The notes under the pieces: model-generated | Told to the model about the DNA's origin: nothing | The model's database searches: none | Seen by the model: the letters and a program-made list of their open reading frames with translations, nothing else | Part shown: in pieces, positions 33,423 to 43,394 of the stretch | Position numbering within the stretch: the stretch's first letter is position 1 | How the letters are laid out: the number at the start of each line of letters is the position of its first letter | Origin: Takakia lepidozioides | Taxonomy: Eukaryota > Streptophyta > Takakiopsida > Takakiales > Takakiaceae | Assembly: GCA_030704615.1 (NCBI GenBank) | Contig: CM060733.1 | Coordinates: forward strand, 10,416,001-10,480,000 | DNA: 64,000 bases | Direction: 5' to 3' | Position numbers and translations under genes: made by a program

Positions 33423-35020
33423 GAGCAGTGAATGAGGCAGAGCAGCGCGCGAGTACCTTCCAGCTGATTTCCAACGAGTCCGATGTCCTTAATTTGGCGG
33501 TCGAGCAGTGCGGAATCAAGGTGGGCAAGCGCGGAACTGCGGTCGTGATGCGACATTCCAGACCACAACACTCTGAACACGTTTGGTTTGCGCAAGACAA
33601 TGTCAAACACAACACGCTCCATTACATACGAGAACCACAACATAGCCTCATCTACAACAGTTTCTTGTGCTTGTGATCCATCTGTAATAGACTCTCTTGC
33701 CTGTGATCCATGTAGGAAGTCTTGCCGAAGAGTGGGCAAGTCCTTCAGCAACTTCTTGTATGATGTGAAATTCCAAATTGCATCCACCGATGCTACAGGA
33801 ACGATGATGCCATCCAGTCGAAGTGGACTGCACTCACTGCGGACAAGTGCTTCTTGCGGACACCGAACGTTGGGTGTGCCATAGCCATATGCCGCACCTC
33901 CTCCGGGCGAGGGTCATCCATAAGAAGGAGCTGAACAAGGAGTGGCGGTTCATTTCCTTCACTCAAAGAAGAAACAACAACTTTCCCTGCTTGCTCCAGA
34001 ACATGGTTGGCTTCTTCCGTAGTATACTCCATGGAATAGAGATAAGGGACAAAGGGCCACCTCCAAGATCTCTCAGCAGACCACAACACTCAGCAGACCA
34101 TGGCAATGAGCAGACCACTGCCTTTAGCAGACTCCAGAGATTGGGGCAGAATAATTAAGAGACCGAACTATGGACGTGCATAGTCAGTTGAAGTTCAGCA
34201 AACTGATCGACAGTAGTCTCAAAAAATTGCAGGAATGGTTTGATGGCATTACCTCGTCAAGTATGTAGCCCGCATCGCCATCACGCATGGCATTCAACCA
34301 CTTTTCTTCGGCTTCTTGAATACTTGTTGTTATCCGTCCTGTCTGCACATATCTGAAGAAAAAGGGGAAGAACTGTGGATCGTCTTGGGGTGGGCAGACC
34401 GGTGGGAGAACGCCAAACTGAAGTAGGTGCAAAGTTCCCGGGCAGGCTGGACCAGTAGACTTGTGTGGGGTCTTTTCACGTCCCATATCTTCGGTCTGCC
34501 CAAACCGCAGACCAGGCTGCTGGGTCTCCTGGGCGGTGTGGGCAAGAGAGGTGTTGTCGTCGAGGCTGTCTATGAGCATGTCCAAGTTTGTCCTCTCAGA
34601 TAAGGCAATATCCACTGCACTGGACAGTGGACCTTGCCCTTCGAAGTCATTATTTCAGATGATGTTGTCGGTACGCTCGGCAGACCGGCGGGGCATAACA
34701 TCGGCAGATTCAGACTCACTGGAGGAACTGATGGGTATAGTCTGTTGGGACTTTCTGGTATGGCGCGCATCGGGCGGACTCCCATGTAGGCCCGCAATGC
34801 TTGCATCCCGAGCAGAGCTTGCCTTACGCGCTTTGAACGGACCCCCCCCTGCAGGACTGACATGTTTGCATCGCGAGCAAACCTTGCCGCTTTCGCTCCC
34901 GCTTTTTTTTGTTGCCCCATCACTGAGTTTTCGCTTGCGGGGGGGAGTACCAAAATCTCCGCAGCTTCTTCAAATGCGTGACGTGCACAAACTCGATCCA
35001 GTCGGGTCCGCCCTTCGTGC
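33308..35020 (-). CDS. Unrecognised minus-strand gene of the MULE right arm, probably multi-exon
   Basis: Several long minus-strand coding-like blocks follow each other. Around 34950-34655 is a nuclear-looking segment (SGSESGKVCSRCKHVSPAGG, then ISSSSESESADVMPRRSAER) with a CxxC motif; it is only open if read in the frame after a C-run at about 34940. From an acceptor near 34620 comes ALSERTNLDMLIDSLDDNTS and IQEAEEKWLNAMRDGDAGYI up to a GTAATG donor. At 34040-33793 there is TTEEANHVLEQAGKVVVSSL and VRHMAMAHPTFGVRKKHLSA; at 33787-33440 RESITDGSQAQETVVDEAML and HLDSALLDRQIKDIGLVGNQ. No domain is recognised. Its inward position from the right end recalls the accessory mudrB gene of MuDR, but I see no sequence likeness. 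Exon joins are unresolved and it may be decayed. Confidence 0.4.
33390..33421 (+). repeat. Homopolymer of 32 G
   Basis: Thirty-two consecutive G residues, flanked by GGATTGAC and AGAGCAGTG. On the minus strand it would read as poly-Pro, an artefact. Such a run is prone to length error in sequencing. Confidence 0.9.
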
Positions 35021-36626
35021 AGGTTTCCTCCATCGCCTATACAACACAACAGAGAAAGGCAAAGGGCCCAACAAAAAGGGAGACGTGCAAAGAATGGAGG
35101 AAAACAGAAAGTGCGAGAACCGGCGAGAACGAACACTACATACGAGGACAGACAGAGAAGCGAGAACCAAAATGACAAGTACACAGCAGAAGACGAGGAA
35201 CTCAACGGGCTACGGGTGCAACGGTCTTGGCGACTGTTGGGGTCTAAGATGACTCTCCAAATCTGCGCGCGGAAAGAAGTCTGCGCAAGGAAGATAGACG
35301 TTGACATAAAAATAGACCACATCACCGGCGGGAAGGTGAAGTTGAAGTTCAAGCTGACCCAAAAGCGGAAATGCAGTACACCCACGGCACGACGTGGCGT
35401 GCCATGATTGACGCTGCCACCGTTGCCGTTGCATATACTAGGTCTACCGAGTGCACAACAGACCGAGTGAATAGCAGACAGAGTCCGGCAGACTAGAATC
35501 AGTAGACCGATTTGAGCAGACCAACAGGTAATCCACTAGCAGGTCCACCCGACTGCAACAGGCTGATGACGAAACAGACTATACAAAACAGACAAACTGG
35601 TAGGTTGACAGACTGGCAGGTCAACATGGTCATTATTCCGTCACCCTCTATAACAAGCTGCAGGCAGACTAGACTGACGGTGCGACATAGAGAACAGACT
35701 AGCTGAAAAGACTGGCAGGACAACAGACTGGAAGACGGAAGGGTATCCAGCCAAGTTTTCGACGCGACACCATGGTTTCACAGTTTCTCACAACAGACCA
35801 GCGTACACAGACGCCGCAAGACCGTTGTCAGGACAGACTAACATCGCAACAGACTCGCGAACATATTCCAGGCCGATGTGAGGACACAGCCTCGCGACGG
35901 ATGGATGCGGCTACCTCAACATGAATAATATAAAATTGAACGACACCATATCCCAAATGTAAACTAAGGTCGTCCCTCAGTCTGGAACGGTAACCATGGG
36001 CAAGATGATAGCGAAAATCGCCGGAGCATATGCACATGAGGGCGTGTAAAAACATTGCAGATTCCATATCCAGCCATGAACTGTTATGTGTGTCTTGGGC
36101 AGAGTTATCGTCAGTCTGTCAATTGTGTCTGCTGGGCTGTGTTAGCTTGAGACTCCTGAACTATCTCACATCTACAGTATGGGTCTCCTTGTAAAAAAGT
36201 CGGGTTCGACAGCCAATAGTTGTCGGCCTGGATACCCATATGTCTGTTGCTTCGTTAGTCTTGCTTCGTTGGTCTGGTAATCGGAGCCTCTTAGGCAGGC
36301 TTGTAATCGGTCCGCCCATTGGAATAAACCCTAACAACACATTGGCCATTTTGCGATGACCGGACAAAGGCCAAACCAAGTGGGCAAAACGCATTACATG
36401 TACAATGAAATCGCAAAAACGGCCCCGCCAGCAACAAAAAAATGACGAAAATAATGGAAGCATATGCACGATGGTGGTTGTAGGGCTCCGACTCCTCTCC
36501 TGCCCTTCCACATCATGACAAAATGTCACAAAAACACAAAGACACGAACACTCTGCCAGGCAACGCCTACCGCGGGCACGCACCGCAGTTTCGTACAACA
36601 AAGATCGACATCCTGATGGCAATGGC
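35021..36626. other. MULE right arm next to the terminal repeat, no confident gene
   Basis: A minus-strand frame at 36161-36622 begins just inside the terminal repeat and could be a 5' exon of the right-arm gene, but it shows no domain. The ACAGACT-rich patch 35450-35860 falls here. Confidence 0.35.
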
Positions 36627-36969
36627 GAGATAAGGCCCTAAATTGGAGGGCTGCGATGGGATTCGTCCTGAACGGCCCAGATCTTGCAGGCGGGCGGACT
36701 AGCGGACAGGCGGACTAGCGGGAGCGGACCTGCCGCAGTGGACTAGCCCCAGCAGACCCGCCCCAGCGGACTAGGCGCAACGGACAGGCCGCAGCCGAGC
36801 AGCCGGTGGACGGACCCGGGCGGGGCAGCCGCGGCAGCAACGGCGGGTGTGGGCGACCACGGGCAGGTGGGCGCGCCCCCTCGTCCGGACGCCCCCTTGT
36901 CCGGACGGCGGGCCCACCGTCCTTCTCGCAGGCTTGCATTCATGACCCTATTATTGTGAAATGAGAGGC
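36627..36969 (-). repeat. Right MULE terminal inverted repeat
   Basis: 343 bp, the reverse complement partner of 20626-20906. It is longer because it has more copies of the inner motif: read inward it shows CTAGTCCGC, GGTCTGC, CTAGTCCACTGC and GCTAGTCCGCC several times. The shared end sequences and the inner boundary GCCTTATCTC are almost identical to the left end. Confidence 0.88.
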
Positions 36970-36978
36970 AGCTGTAAT
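36970..36978 (+). repeat. MULE target-site duplication, right
   Basis: AGCTGTAAT, directly after the right terminal repeat, the partner of AGATGTAAT at 20617-20625. Confidence 0.7.
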
Positions 36979-37466
36979 TGTATCTATGGTGACAGAGAAG
37001 AGTTTAACACAAGGTTAGAATTTATTGAATGGACGTCAATTCAAATGGGGACCAATCCAAGTCACTTTATGAAGCAAGGTAGTTGGGTCTTGATATTCAT
37101 GCAAGATGTTTAAGATCAAGTGCTTTACTTGGTAGAATTTTACCTTCCATGTTGGGATTACTGACCACAGAAGGTATCTCTTCATGTACCATGGAGATAA
37201 AGGTCAAAAATGTTTAATCCCAATTGTCTCAGATGTTGTGGTTTCTCTTTGGAGAGTCTGTGGCTCATGTATGCGAGGAATGGCACCAATGGCCTCAGGA
37301 AGGCAAGTGAAAACATGTGTATCTATATGACAAAGGTGTACGGTCTAATGCCATGTTTGGCATGCCAAAAGTACGTTGATACCCATATGGTCCGCTCTTA
37401 ATCCTTGCAGAGATACCTGTCCCTGACGTTTGACCAACACACTCCCTCAAGATGATGATGCTTGTT
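36979..37466. other. Spacer between the MULE and the PPR gene
   Basis: It contains the 3' flank of the minus-strand PPR gene. No other feature was seen. Confidence 0.5.
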
Positions 37467-40400
37467 CTACCAGTAATCCCCACAAGAACATACCCCATCT
37501 TGGAAGTGGTGGAAACGGTTAGCATCTCGTACAATAACTGTTCGCCTAACGATCTTTGAGATGAACTTGACCGCAGTGTGGCAGTCACCACACACCCGAA
37601 GGTTTTTGATAACACGGATAGCCGTCTCAGGGGGTGTGTGGATGAGTCCGAATGCAATGGCCAGTTTCTCGCTGTGGTAGCAAAGAGAAATTTCCTTCTG
37701 CTCCTCTTCCAAATCGTGCAGTACAAACTGTGTGTCAGGCACATACCCCACCTCCATCATTTGCCCATACAATCTCTTCAGCTCAGCATGGATTTCTTTA
37801 ATTTGTGGATGAGATTTGTCCTCTACGACAAACGTATGCACCTGGTTCTTGACCACAATGGAGCTGTGCCCTGGCTCCATTCTGACACCTCTGTCCTCCA
37901 TCATGTTTCTCACTTTGACTTTCTCGTCCCACCTGCCAGCTGCAGCATAGATGTTCGATAGCGGCACATAAGCTGCAGGGTGCTGTTGACCTTGGTCAAG
38001 AATGCATTTTGCCGCACGTTCTGCTAACTTCACATCACCATGAAGCCTGCAGGCACCAAGCAAGGCCCGCCATACAGCTATATCTGGTTTGATTGGCATT
38101 GTGTTAATCAAATCCTCTGCTTCATGCAATCGCCCTGCACGGCCAAGAAGGTCCACCATGCAGCCAAAATGCTCCACTGTAGGATTGAGGCCATGATCTC
38201 GACTCATCGAATCAAAGTAGTGACGCCCTTCATCCACTAGACCCACATGACTACACGCAAAGAGAACAGACATAAAGGTCACACCGTTCGGATTCAAATT
38301 TTCTTGTTGCATTTGTTGAAATAGTTGCAGGGCTTCCCTACCACACCCATGCTGAGCACATCCTGCAATCATAGCATTCCATGATACCACATCTCGTTCA
38401 GCCATATTATGGAACACTTGGCGTGCATCCTTCATGCTCCCACATTTCGTGTACATGTCAACAAGAGCAGTATTCACAATAATCTCTGATACAATTCCAG
38501 ATTTGATGATGTCAGCATGGACATTGTTGCCCTTTTCCAGGGCCCCTAAGCAGGCACACACATGAAGAATGCAGGAAAATGTGACCCTGTCGGGTATCAC
38601 ACCTTCCCGTTGCATTTGCTCATATGTTGTGAAAACCTCCCCACCACCCCCATGTTGAGCATATCCCCCAATCATGGCATTCCATGTGACCACATCCCGT
38701 TTACGCATACTGTTGAAGACTTGTTGTGCATCCTCCATGCTCCCACATTTGGCATACATATCAACAAGGCTATTTTCCAGATTAATGTATGATGTTATTC
38801 CAGCTTTGATGATGTCATAATGAACCTCTTTGCCTTTTTCCAGGCTGTTTAGGCTGGCACACGCATTGAGTACAGAAAGAAATGTCACTTTGTTGGGTGC
38901 CACCTGTTCCTGTTGCATTTTCTCGTAGATTATGAAAGCTTCCCTACCACACCCACTATGAGCATACCCTGTAATCATGGAACTCCATGAAACCACGTCT
39001 CGTGTAACCATATTGTCAAACACCTGATGTGCATCCTTCATGCTCCCGCATTTGGCATACATGTCCACGAGGCTATTCTCCAAATTGATATATGAGACAA
39101 CTCCAGCTTTGATGATGTCAGCATGGACCTTTTTACCCTTTTCCAGGGCTCCTAAGCCGGCACACACATTCAGAATGCAAGTGAATGTGACACTGTCGGG
39201 CGTAACCCCTTCATGGTGCATTTGCTCATAGATTTTCAAAGCCTCCCTACCACACCCATGTTGAACATATCCTGTAATCATAATATTCCATGAGACCACA
39301 TCTTGTTTAGCCATATTGTCAAACACTTGACAGGCAACATCCATGCTCCCGCATTTGGCATACATGTCAACGAGGCTATTCTCCAAATTAACATATGGAG
39401 CAATTCCAGCTTTGACAATGTCAGCATGGACCTCTTTCCCCTTTTCCAGGGCTCCTAGGTTGGCACACACATTAAGAACACAAGTGAATGTGACCCTGTC
39501 ACGCATCACCCCTTCCTTCTGCATTTGCTCATAAATTCTGACAGCCTCCCAACCACACCCATGCTGAGCATATCCTGCGATGATGGTATTCCATGAGACC
39601 ACATCTCGTCTAGCCATACTGTCAAATACTTGACGGGCATCCTTCATGCTCCCACATTTGGCATACATGTCAACAAGAGCAGTGTCCAAAACTATATCTG
39701 ACATAATTCCAGATTTCATGATGTCACCATGGATCTCTTTGGCTTTTTCCACAGCTCCTACACTGGCACATGCATTGACAACACAAATGAATGTGACTTT
39801 GTTGGGGATTATGCCTTCCCGTTGCATTTGATCATAGATATTGAAAGCCTCCACACCACACCCGTGGTGAGCATATCCTGCGATCATGGCACTCCATGAG
39901 ACCACATCTCTTTTAGCCATATTGTCAAACACTTGGCGTGCATCCTTCATGCTCCCGCTTTTGGCGTACATGTTGACAAGAGATGTTTCCAAAATTATCT
40001 CTGATGCAATTCCAGCTTTCATGATGTCAGAATGGACCTCGTTGCCTTTTTCCAGGGCTCCTAGGCTAGCACACACATTGAGAATGCAAGTGAATGTGAC
40101 ACTGTCGGGCCTCACCCCTTCCTGTTGCATTTGCTCATAGATCTTCAAAGCCTTCTCAGCAAGCCCATGCTTAGCATATCCTGCCATCATCGTAGTCCAT
40201 GTAAACATATCTCTTTCGGGCATTTTGTCAAACACACGGCGTGCATCCACCACACTCCCACACTTGGCATACATGTTGACAAGGGTGTTCAGTAGAAAGA
40301 TGTTGGGCTTAAATCCACTGTGGATAATGTGGGCATGCACCTGCCTTCCCTTTGGTAGGTCTTTCATCTTAATGCACTCCTGCAAGAGACAGACATACAG

Positions 40401-40622
40401 TTTGGAGTCGGCCTGAATGCCTTGCTGGTTCAAAATGTACAATGCATCTTGTAGTCGACCTCTCTTACATAGCGTCCTCATGTCCCCACAGGTGCCAGAG
40501 GAATTATTGTTGACTCCCTCTCTCAGTCCTCTTCCAAAAGCGGTGGTGATGTTGGGGGTACCACCCCTGCCGCCACCAGTCTCATGTCCAACAACCAACT
40601 CTGTCTGATTCAACCTTGCCAT
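37467..40622 (-). CDS. PLS-class pentatricopeptide repeat protein with E and DYW domains
   Basis: An intronless 1,051-aa protein. PPR-DYW proteins are organelle RNA C-to-U editing factors in which the PPR array reads the RNA and the DYW domain is the cytidine deaminase. After a low-complexity start come eight 101-aa P-L-S triplets, each with a core like [19 protein letters not shown] and [17 protein letters not shown]. The last triplet is the diverged [10 protein letters not shown]…[13 protein letters not shown] type that precedes the E domain. The DYW domain has the [10 protein letters not shown] deaminase motif, [12 protein letters not shown] zinc ligands, and ends in CSCGDYW. The PG box reads EPGHSSIVV rather than the usual PGxSWI. 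No clear organelle targeting peptide is visible at the start ([13 protein letters not shown]…), so the true start could lie elsewhere, although no upstream exon was seen. Confidence 0.93.
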   Translation of the reverse strand: MARLNQTELVVGHETGGGRGGTPNITTAFGRGLREGVNNNSSGTCGDMRTLCKRGRLQDALYILNQQGIQADSKLYVCLLQECIKMKDLPKGRQVHAHIIHSGFKPNIFLLNTLVNMYAKCGSVVDARRVFDKMPERDMFTWTTMMAGYAKHGLAEKALKIYEQMQQEGVRPDSVTFTCILNVCASLGALEKGNEVHSDIMKAGIASEIILETSLVNMYAKSGSMKDARQVFDNMAKRDVVSWSAMIAGYAHHGCGVEAFNIYDQMQREGIIPNKVTFICVVNACASVGAVEKAKEIHGDIMKSGIMSDIVLDTALVDMYAKCGSMKDARQVFDSMARRDVVSWNTIIAGYAQHGCGWEAVRIYEQMQKEGVMRDRVTFTCVLNVCANLGALEKGKEVHADIVKAGIAPYVNLENSLVDMYAKCGSMDVACQVFDNMAKQDVVSWNIMITGYVQHGCGREALKIYEQMHHEGVTPDSVTFTCILNVCAGLGALEKGKKVHADIIKAGVVSYINLENSLVDMYAKCGSMKDAHQVFDNMVTRDVVSWSSMITGYAHSGCGREAFIIYEKMQQEQVAPNKVTFLSVLNACASLNSLEKGKEVHYDIIKAGITSYINLENSLVDMYAKCGSMEDAQQVFNSMRKRDVVTWNAMIGGYAQHGGGGEVFTTYEQMQREGVIPDRVTFSCILHVCACLGALEKGNNVHADIIKSGIVSEIIVNTALVDMYTKCGSMKDARQVFHNMAERDVVSWNAMIAGCAQHGCGREALQLFQQMQQENLNPNGVTFMSVLFACSHVGLVDEGRHYFDSMSRDHGLNPTVEHFGCMVDLLGRAGRLHEAEDLINTMPIKPDIAVWRALLGACRLHGDVKLAERAAKCILDQGQQHPAAYVPLSNIYAAAGRWDEKVKVRNMMEDRGVRMEPGHSSIVVKNQVHTFVVEDKSHPQIKEIHAELKRLYGQMMEVGYVPDTQFVLHDLEEEQKEISLCYHSEKLAIAFGLIHTPPETAIRVIKNLRVCGDCHTAVKFISKIVRRTVIVRDANRFHHFQDGVCSCGDYW

Positions 40623-40775
40623 CCTGCATGACTTTTAGTGGCAAGTTCACATACCATATCCCAAAGCTCCTAGATACTTCCACAAAAGATCTCTTTGTGA
40701 GAACAGGCTGTTTATAGAAATTTGAAACAATTGCAATCATCTACTTTGAGAGTAAACTGTACCAATTTTGTTTAT

Positions 40776-41214
40776 TTAAGTTGAAGACCTTGAAGCACCA
40801 TTAAAATAATACCCGTTGTAGTCTCGAGGTTGAGCTCCATGTTGTACATCAACGTTAGAACCATCACCCAATTTTGCTTGAGATTGTATCATGCCAGCTA
40901 GCTTTGTTACCCCAGGTGGATTCGACCAATCCTTATTTCTGAAGTCGGGTGATCTCAAATGTTCCTGCAGAAACCACCCTATACAGCTGAGCAACTATAG
41001 CTTTAAAGCACAGCCTCATGTAAGCTAGTCCACAAATGCCAACCTGAACTGATAGGCCACAACTAAGAACAAACCACTTTCAATGCTAAGATTCACAACG
41101 GGGTGATTTAAGCAGATGCAACAGAGAAGATCACCTTATCAGGCCTGTTGTCCCACCGCTTCAGATGATATAGCATGAAATCCTGCCAAAACCGTTCTAT
41201 GCTTACTGTCTGGG
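40776..41214 (-). CDS. Last two exons of an unrecognised gene
   Basis: Exon 41135-41214 (SIERFWQDFMLYHLKRWDNR, then PDK) joins in phase to exon 40776-40964 (EHLRSPDFRNKDWSNPPGVT, then KLAGMIQSQAKLGDG… to a stop at 40776-40778) through a GTGATC…TTCTGCAG intron. Both exons have clean acceptors and protein-like composition. Upstream, GT-AG-bounded blocks at 41790-41892 and 41667-41693 may be earlier exons, but their phases are ambiguous. The gene ends about 150 bp before the PPR start on the same strand. I do not recognise the family; the aromatic/charged WQDF…LKRWDNRPDK block could be used for a search. Confidence 0.5.
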
Positions 41215-43394
41215 CTGCATGGAAACAAGATTTAAACTAATCTTTAGCATTGCAAATTGCAGGATGCAGAGTGCGTTTTTCACAGAGTTGATCCCTCTCT
41301 GTCTCTCTGCCCTTCTGTATCCCCAGTATGACTGGCAATTGTAGCCTTGCATCGCTACAAGGGGATGACTACAATTTCACGCCTATGATACCTAGAGCTA
41401 CATTGACAAGGCAGCTGCTGCTGGACTTCGCTATCTGTAAGCGGAAAATGTCATAACGTCCAGTGTGAGTAGAATCCTGGTGGGGGCATCACTATGGCTA
41501 TGGTCGCGAACAAGTCCTGTCAATAAGCATCTCTCTTTGTCCCTCGTACGCAATGAATGGAAATCGAAGAAATCAACCAGAAGTTCAGATTATACCGGAA
41601 AGAGTGAAGGAGCTCATCGAGTAAGACAAGGACGTTCCTGTAAGGCCTTGTGCGACCAACTCTCACCTTCTCCAACTCATATGGCTGTAGTTTCTGCAGG
41701 TGAGGCCAAGGATCATTTCGAGCCTGGATCGCTCCGAAACACACAATTCAGGGACCCAGGAAAGTACATAAAGATTAACATGTCGGTACCTGTCTTGGGG
41801 TTCCCTGGAGGCTTGGAAGGCGTCATAGCAATCACTTGCAAGGGTCCAGGGCCCGGCATTGCCAAGGTGGATGCGCATTTGAGCTCCACATCCTAGCGGG
41901 TGAATGTGGTGCATGACGGGAGGCCTCATGGCCCTTCAGCACAGGGGGAAGACGTGGTCTCGGGTGTGGGGTCTAGCTGCGCGCGACTCAGCACCCTGCC
42001 ATACCTCCGTCTGTGGAGATATGAAAACTGGCAATTGTGCCGGAGAGAAAGAAGTTGACATATCCTCAATCTGTACAAGAGGGAACAGAAATAAATCCCT
42101 TGTAAACCCCACCACACCGTGCTGTACCACAAAGAAAAGCAAGCACTCAAGCTCTCCGCAGACCCATTGTCTACCCAACAACGACGCCGATGAGTTTGAC
42201 AAAGGACACACTCCTCCTTGTCAAGCTCTTGATGGGCACGATGATGGGCTTCACTCTACAGTAGTCAAATCTGACAAAGAAAAGAGATGTTTGAACAAGG
42301 TTTACCGATCATTTGATGCTATGCTGGTCTTGGTTTGTATTTCAGAGTAGTTCGAGGCTGAAAAGTTTTGAAAGCATGTGTGCATCCTCACTTCACGAGT
42401 GTGAAAAAAGAATGTGGCACATAAGGAAAACTTTAAGGGAGACTCAGATGAACACTTGTATGGGAAAACTGTGCTCCGTCGATGAAGGCTTATATCTGAA
42501 TCGTGCTTTGTATGGAAAAAGAAAAGGACTGGGGTCCCATTGTAAGGGGGGAGATAGTAGCTATGCCTGACTGCTCTGATGCAGTTCTGGTTCACCATGA
42601 AGTCACAGTTCTGTAGAGAAAACGAGGACCAAAGATATACCTGGCGTATCAAGAGGCTTGGTGTTCACTCAAACGCTTAAGTGTTTCTATAGAAACAATT
42701 GGATACATAGCATAGCAGAGACAAGCAGAAACACATAAGGCAAACTTGAAAACCTAGTCATCTGTACTATGTGCTATAATACAGCTCATACACAACTTGT
42801 CCATTGTAGAAACACAGCTGATGCGTACAAGCTCTAAGCACATGCCAACCCACCAAGGCCAGAACACCCTCGCAAACGAATGGATAAATTTTCATACTGA
42901 ATGAGAAGCAGATATGCACATTTAAAGGGACAGCTTGTACACAAACATAGGCCGCAGGCCAAAAGGCAGGCCGGGTCCAACTCCCAACGTCGGAATTGAG
43001 TGGGTGGAGAAGGTGTGTACCAAGGATAATCTTCACTAGAATGAAAGGAGAAAGCAGCCTACATGCAAGGCAAGCCTATGCTAGAAAGAATATGGCTAAC
43101 CCAAGTATCCAGGTCAGCCCGCACCAACGCACAATGTCCCAGTCTGTACTATTACATTCGATCTCATTTCCTTTGCCTGGCATGTAACCCGATCTCTTAT
43201 TATCTACAAAGGCTCTACTATGGCCTGCATTCGACAGATGGATCTTGCTCTTCACACACCGCTGTAGAAGTATATACTGCCGCCAAGCCTGCGGCCTTAA
43301 ATAGAAGGCTTAGGCTGCAGATAAAGAATCTTTTCTCCTCTTCCAGCTCAAACGGAGTAAGGTCTATGCCATCCTTGAGGCACAGAAAAAATAT
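41215..43394. other. Upstream part of the unrecognised gene and CesA 3' flank
   Basis: It may contain further minus-strand exons at 41.4-42.0 kb (see the previous entry). The part near 42.8-43.39 kb is the likely CesA 3' UTR. Other frames are short and unsupported. Confidence 0.35.

Larger units (their letters stand above)
31940..35870. repeat. Array of GTCTGC / GCAGAC motifs in the MULE right arm
   Basis: By eye I count about 30 copies of GTCTGC or its reverse complement GCAGAC here, many extended to CTAGTCTGC (near 33140, 32575 reversed, 35490 and 35662 reversed). Both orientations are mixed at 31.9-33.2 kb; plus-strand GCAGAC dominates at 34.0-34.7 kb, and ACAGACT words crowd 35.45-35.86 kb. 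By chance a 6-mer on both strands should occur about twice in this length. The terminal repeats contain CTAGTCCGC, which turns into CTAGTCTGC by one CpG-to-TpG change. It looks like an aged extension of the terminal-repeat motif array. Confidence 0.65.
20626..36969. mobile_element. Large Mutator-like (MULE) element, about 16.3 kb, with nested insertions
   Basis: The two ends are inverted copies of one GC-rich sequence, both starting GCCTCTCATTTYACAATAAT (Y is T on the left, C on the right). The flanks are AGATGTAAT (20617-20625) and AGCTGTAAT (36970-36978), a 9-bp duplication with one mismatch; 9 bp is the MULE size. Inside the left end is a decayed MULE-type transposase pointing inward; inside the right end an unrecognised gene also points inward. 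This is the two-gene convergent layout known from MuDR. LINE and CACTA fragments fill the middle, so the length has been inflated by nested insertion. The alternative, two independent elements in opposite orientation, would not explain the matching 9-bp flanks. Confidence 0.82.

Noticed and set aside
33286-33431. Poly-proline and poly-glycine frames
   Set aside because: They come from the 32-G homopolymer.
20626-36969. LTR retrotransposon interpretation of the long end repeats
   Set aside because: The end repeats are inverted, not direct; there is no TG…CA end structure, and a MULE transposase lies inside.
39040-40416. Plus-strand frames recurring inside the PPR gene
   Set aside because: They are antisense shadows; their 303-bp spacing follows the PPR repeat.
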